A stretch of DNA of 13,316 nucleotides from Glomus cerebriforme (taxonomy: Eukaryota > Glomeromycota > Glomeromycetes > Glomerales > Glomeraceae). The notes under the pieces were generated by a model. It ran no database searches, had not been told where the DNA came from, and worked only from the letters and a program-made list of their open reading frames with translations. The stretch lies in contig QKYT01000219.1 in assembly GCA_003550305.1 (NCBI GenBank), forward strand, positions 60,937 through 74,252, read 5' to 3'. The translations under genes were made by a program, and so were the position numbers. Positions 10,513 through 13,316 of this stretch are shown here, one piece after another. Each line of letters starts with the position of its first letter. Positions within the stretch are counted from its first letter, which is position 1.

Positions 10513-11508
10513 TTATTTGCCTGACATGGGAAAGATCTTATATACACCAACAAAAAATCTATCCTCTTTCAATTTGACCTTACAAATTTTGACAAGTTAA
10601 TAAATTCTTCTAAGGTGAAGTCAAATGGATGAAAATTTGCTTATATTTCAGTAAATAACTTTTTATTTATTTATCAGTTTTCTTTAATGAGAATTTAAAT
10701 AAAATTATTTATTTCTCTAATGTTGTAAATTAATAATAATTATTTTTAAAAATTTTAGCTATACAAGTTAAAAGAAGAGAAATTTATTATCCGTTCAAGT
10801 ATAAGAATGTTTATTTCCCAAAATAACAATATAAAAATGATTAATTTCTTTTAATGATGCAGGTATTACATTTAAGATAATCTTGTATGCATACTATGTA
10901 TACGATTTTTCTTTGGTATTTTTTTTTAGATATCAGGCTCATCCAATATTCATTATAGATAGCTATCAATAGTATTTTTTGGTAAGTATTTCATTAAAAA
11001 TTTAGTACTTACTAAGTTATAATACCGGGGATTCTAACAAAAGAGTTGTAGAAGTTATTTAACTCTTTAACATTCCAGCTAGGAATTTTATTGCCTAATA
11101 TATTCTCTGGCTTAACCCAGACCAATGGATATCAATCATATCAAAGGATGAAACTGAAATGAATATGATAATTTTCATAACTGAAATGTTGATTTTTGTT
11201 CACTGTAGGATAATTTCTTTTTATTATCGATTATTATGATGTAAATGAAAACCATCGCTGGTGATCATAATTTTTGTTCAAGCCACATTTCTATCTCGGG
11301 TAAAAATGAATAGGTGTTGGTAAAATGTAAAAATCCTCTCGATTAAATAAGGTTTGGTAAATGTTATGTTTTGTTTCATTATTATTAAAAAAACTAAATG
11401 CAATTAAATGATGGATGATAACAAATTTTTACCAAAATTATCACAAAATTTACTTGAAATTTTAGATGATAATGAATATTATGATATTACTATTGAAGTG
11501 GGTATATA

Positions 11509-11553
11509 GTAATGTATGGTTGTCTTTGTTTGTAGTGTAGGGTAAGTATAGTT
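11509..11553 (+). repeat. Left inverted repeat of the 676-bp element
   Basis: This 45-nt stretch matches the reverse complement of 12114-12158 at 39 of 45 positions. The block TGTAGTGTAGGGTA is perfect in both. Confidence 0.85.
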
Positions 11554-11563
11554 TAATTTATTT

Positions 11564-11643
11564 CCATACATGTATGTATGAACAATATCTCACTTACCAT
11601 ACATGTATATATGAATAATGTCTAATTTACCATACATGTATGT
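11564..11643. repeat. Three CCATACATGTATx palindromes, left cluster
   Basis: Copies start at 11564, 11597 and 11630, a regular 33-nt period. The core CATACATGTATG is self-complementary; the second copy ends TATATG. The spacers (AACAATATCTCACTTA and AATAATGTCTAATTTA) are themselves similar, so this is a 33-nt tandem repeat. Its position just inside the inverted repeat suggests transposase binding sites or hairpin formation. Confidence 0.8.
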
Positions 11644-11856
11644 AGTGTTAGAATCATATTTATTTGTGCATTTTGTATTAGAAATTCACAATTAAACCTT
11701 TTTTATTCATTCCTGATTTTTATGTGATATTTATATTAATAAATAAAGATCAAAAGCAATTTACTAATGCGTCTTATTATATTTACTTTTCTTTTTCNNA
11801 TCCTATCATATTTACATTTCTCTTTTAATAACATTTATTCTTTTAAAATTTTGATT

Positions 11857-12000
11857 ATGTCTAATATAAATACAATTATTCTTTCTGATATTAAAACTAT
11901 ATCTGAAGACAAAATAATATTTGAGAGTGAATCTCCTGATGAACAGGTTTTCTTAACATTAAAAATAAAAAAGTTTGGTATTATATTTCATAATTTATGA
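11857..12000 (+). CDS. Small ORF inside the 676-bp element, hypothetical
   Basis: This 47-residue frame starts MSNINTIILSDIKTISEDK and includes FESESPDEQVFLTLKIKKFG. The same frame is open back to 11767, across two N bases. I recognise no family. GAACAG|GTTTTC near 11945 could be a splice donor, in which case only a first exon of about 30 codons is present. It might be a captured host gene fragment, as in Pack-MULEs, or chance. AT content is like its surroundings. Confidence 0.2.
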   Translation: MSNINTIILSDIKTISEDKIIFESESPDEQVFLTLKIKKFGIIFHNL

Positions 12001-12024
12001 CATCATTTTTTCACCATAATTTAA

Positions 12025-12104
12025 TTCATACATGTATGAAAATCAGAAAATGTTATGACCATACATGTATGGAATTTAAAAATTTTCTAACCATACATGT
12101 ATGG
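12025..12104. repeat. Three CATACATGTATG palindromes, right cluster
   Basis: TTCATACATGTATGAA (12025-12040) is a perfect 16-bp palindrome, and CCATACATGTATGG occurs at 12059-12072 and 12091-12104. The spacing is again 32-33 nt, mirroring the left cluster. Confidence 0.8.
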
Positions 12105-12113
12105 AAATTAATC

Positions 12114-12158
12114 AACCATACATACCCTACACTACATACAAAGACAACTATATACTAC
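12114..12158 (-). repeat. Right inverted repeat of the 676-bp element
   Basis: This is the mate of 11509-11553, read on the minus strand; 39 of 45 positions agree. Confidence 0.85.
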
Positions 12159-12362
12159 ATGTTTCTGAAACCCCATATTGAAATTGGTAATGACCCTTAC
12201 ATAAAAATATTTCATGCTCAAATGGTCATTTTAAATTATTGTTCCCCTTATTTATGAAGGATTTTGTTAACTAATAAAAAGAAAAATAATGGAATTTTGG
12301 CTCATATTAAATTGCCAAATATTTACCTGAAATTTTTCAAACAATGCCCTATAAAAAAGAAT

Positions 12363-12431
12363 TGTCCAGAAAATGTCATCAAAAATGTCCAGAAAATGTC
12401 CTAGCATATTTGACTGTGTCCAGAAAATGTC
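12363..12431 (+). repeat. TGTCCAGAAAATGTC, three exact copies
   Basis: Exact 15-nt copies lie at 12363-12377, 12386-12400 and 12417-12431, with unequal spacers (8 and 16 nt). Each contains GTCC and ATGTC around GAAA. Confidence 0.9.
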
Positions 12432-12486
12432 CAATTTTTGTCTAAAAAATAATCACATCTTCTGTTTGCAATTTTTTTAAATGCCT

Positions 12487-12532
12487 GGAATATGTATAGA
12501 AAAATTTTCAATTGTTCGGAATATGTATAGAA
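12487..12532 (+). repeat. GGAATATGTATAGAA, two copies
   Basis: Exact 15-nt copies lie at 12487-12501 and 12518-12532; a diverged relative, CCGAAAATGTGTATGAA, follows near 12568. All share a GAAWATGT core with the three TGTCCAGAAAATGTC copies just upstream, so the two sets may be one diverged repeat family. Confidence 0.75.
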
Positions 12533-12719
12533 TTTTTTTTTAAAAAAATATTGTAATTTTCTAATACCGAAAATGTGTATGAAATTTTTTTTTTAACAAA
12601 AAAGTTATTGATTTTCAATATACAGTACATGTATACAACTAGTTTCAAACCTGTGGTCATATCTCACATGGTTTATCACCTACTGAAATGACAAATGATT
12701 CACAGGTAGAATGCTGTTC

Positions 12720-12739
12720 AATCAGGTATATACCCGATT
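12720..12739. repeat. Near-perfect 20-bp palindrome and a related inverted copy
   Basis: AATCAGGTATATACCCGATT is a palindrome with one A-C mismatch pair. The half-site recurs inverted as GGCACATACCTGATT at 12808-12822, so the two could frame a small element or be paired binding sites. Confidence 0.6.
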
Positions 12740-12996
12740 GATAACTATTAAAATAATTAGTTAACATAGTATATATATCAGATTAAACAAAAATTGGTGA
12801 TCAATAAGGCACATACCTGATTAAATACAATATAAGTAATTGGATTGACCGATTTATAGTTATTTTATTAAGTGATCATTTAAACAAAATCAGCAATCTG
12901 ATTTGTAATAATTTGTAAAATTGACCTTCATGAAATTTGGCCTAAATTCAGCTGATTTTTATGGCAAGCCGTCCTTGACAAAAGTGTGCCGCATTT

Positions 12997-13214
12997 TGCG
13001 GCAGGTGCGCCTGGTTTTAGGCGTCTGGTTGCGGCAGGTGCGTCTGTTTTTAGGCGCCTGAATGCGGCAGGGTGCGCCTGATTTTTAGGCGCCTCAGGCG
13101 CCTGAGGCGCCTGATTGCGGCAGGTTGCGCCTGGTTGCGGCAGGTGCGCCTGTTTTTAGGCGCCTGAGTGCGGCAGGTTGCGCCTGATCGCGGCAGGTGT
13201 TTTTTTGCGGCAGG
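12997..13214. repeat. GC-rich modular array of 33-nt and 20-nt units
   Basis: GCGGCAGG begins at 12998, 13031, 13064, 13117, 13137, 13170, 13190 and 13207, so spacings are 33, 33, 53, 20, 33, 20 and 17. The 33-nt unit runs GCGGCAGG, TGCGCCTG, TTTTT, AGGCGCCTG, then 2-3 bases. The 20-nt unit lacks the TTTTTAGGCGCCT part. The 53-nt interval holds three tandem AGGCGCCT words. Within a full unit GCGCCT and AGGCGC can pair around a T-rich loop. It is rich in CpG in an otherwise very AT-rich window. A short minus-strand frame across it (13279-13094) is only the repeat translated. Confidence 0.9.
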
Positions 13215-13316
13215 TGTTTTTGGTAATAGGCCGTTTTTGGAAATAAAAAATTTTTAAGAATTTTAGTAAAGATTTGCATGCATTTCCAAATTTATAAATT
13301 AATTTTAATTTTTTTA

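Larger units (their letters stand above)
9110..11407. other. Long non-coding stretch, no gene recognised
   Basis: About 2.3 kb on both strands is without an open frame over 60 codons or any protein motif I know. Contents worth noting are the TACAGTAT palindrome cluster near 9682, the hairpin at 10472-10512, and general A/T runs. The last few hundred bases are the likely 5' flank of the BTB gene at 11408; I see no clear TATA box or defined promoter element. Confidence 0.5.
11501..12176. mobile_element. 676-bp non-autonomous element inserted in the BTB gene
   Basis: The boundaries are set by where the BTB frame is lost and regained. Host DNA ATTGAAGTGGGTA before the element and ATTGAAATTGGTA after it agree at 11 of 13 positions, so they look like a target duplication of roughly 9-13 bp. 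Long inverted repeats at 11509-11553 and 12114-12158 and six palindromes lie inside. The right end has extra sequence outside its repeat (GTTTCTGAAACCCC) that the left end lacks, so the left tip may be trimmed. A 9-11 bp duplication would point to the Mutator-like group; no transposase is encoded, so class is uncertain. Confidence 0.75.
11408..12338 (+). pseudogene. BTB-domain gene start, split by an inserted element and truncated
   Basis: ATG 11408 opens MMDDNKFLPKLSQNLLEIL, then DDNEYYDITIEVG, and stops at TAG 11507 just inside an inserted element. The frame resumes at 12177 with IEIGNDPYIKIFHAQMVILN and YCSPYL, TGA at 12255, then RILLTNKKKNNGILAHIKLP and NIYLKFFK. The join IEVG/IEIG is seamless at the protein level. 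The pattern DITIEVGNDPYVKIFRAHM...LNYRSPYL is the BTB fold entry of the BTB/Kelch/TLDc-like proteins that are abundant in Rhizophagus; such proteins usually act as cullin-3 adaptors, though that role is inferred from the family. TGA at 12255 stands where family members have arginine (CGA). Homology fades near 12338, about 85 residues into the domain, so the rest of the gene is missing here. Confidence 0.75.
12339..12996. other. Non-coding repeat-bearing stretch after the BTB fragment
   Basis: No open frame or protein motif is visible. It holds the TGTCCAGAAAATGTC and GGAATATGTATAGAA repeats, long A/T runs (12530-12600), and the palindrome at 12720. It is probably transposon-derived non-coding DNA, which would also explain the loss of the rest of the BTB gene. 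Confidence 0.5.

Noticed and set aside
10472..10518. Bacterial-type intrinsic terminator
   Set aside because: The shape fits, but introns and gene families show nuclear fungal DNA, and no transcript unit ends there.
11564..12104. CRISPR-like array, because 33-nt periodic repeats are present
   Set aside because: Only three units per cluster, spacers resemble one another, clusters mirror each other and lie inside inverted repeats of a transposon.
11997..12257. 86-codon plus-strand frame starting MTSFFHHNLIHTC
   Set aside because: Its first part is element sequence with the palindromes; only the part after 12177 is real BTB sequence, so the frame is a chance fusion.
13094..13279. Minus-strand open frame with GAPAATRR-like segments
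   Set aside because: It is the GC-rich repeat array read as protein; periodicity comes from the DNA repeat.

Overview
The window looks like AT-rich nuclear DNA from an arbuscular mycorrhizal fungus of the Rhizophagus type. That placement is an inference. It rests on short GT-AG introns of about 60-85 nt (one of 208 nt), a cysteine-rich plus TKL-type kinase gene family and a BTB-protein start that resemble families known to be greatly expanded in Rhizophagus, and several decayed DNA transposons. There are no bacterial operons, ribosome binding sites, CRISPR arrays, tRNAs or rRNAs that I can see. Scattered single N bases (1374, 1379, 7556, 7558, 7560, 7627, 7663, 11798-11799) mark it as draft assembly, so some one-base frameshifts in homopolymers may be sequencing errors.

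Region 1 (1-4190, + strand) is a decayed family of tandem copies. Three copies of one Cys-rich domain (A 1-651, B 652-1590, C about 1807-2474) lie head to tail. Only copy C is followed by a kinase domain, spread over six exons to 4190, and that gene is broken by frameshifts. Copies A and C are about 94% identical, so this duplication is fairly recent. A 201-bp antisense relic of a Tnp2/CMC-like transposase (1599-1799) sits between B and C, where B's kinase domain would be expected. A poly(A) signal lies near 4290, followed by intergenic DNA.

Region 2 (4795-9109) is a complete but dead DNA transposon of about 4.3 kb. It has 40-bp terminal inverted repeats (30/40 matched), outer ends TGCCGATC/GATCGGCA, and ATTAAT immediately outside each end. 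Inside is a seven-exon transposase pseudogene with a recognisable DDE core (D...SDNG...E, spacing D-34-E). The 6-bp flank, TG/CA ends and IS3/integrase-like core suggest the eukaryotic IS3EU group, tentatively. Five of its seven in-frame stops are TGA, as expected from CGA to TGA decay.

Region 3 (9110-11407) is about 2.3 kb without a gene I can recognise; it holds a few palindromes and one strong hairpin.

Region 4 (11408-12338) is the start of a BTB-domain gene, split in its first coding segment by a 676-bp non-autonomous element (11501-12176). That element has 45-bp subterminal inverted repeats (39/45) and six copies of a CATACATGTATG palindrome, three near each end.

Region 5 (12339-13316) holds short dispersed repeats, a near-perfect palindrome, and a GC-rich modular array (12997-13214) with 33-nt and 20-nt units built on GCGGCAGG and AGGCGCCT. 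No intact protein-coding gene can be defended in the window; it is a picture of duplication, transposition and decay.
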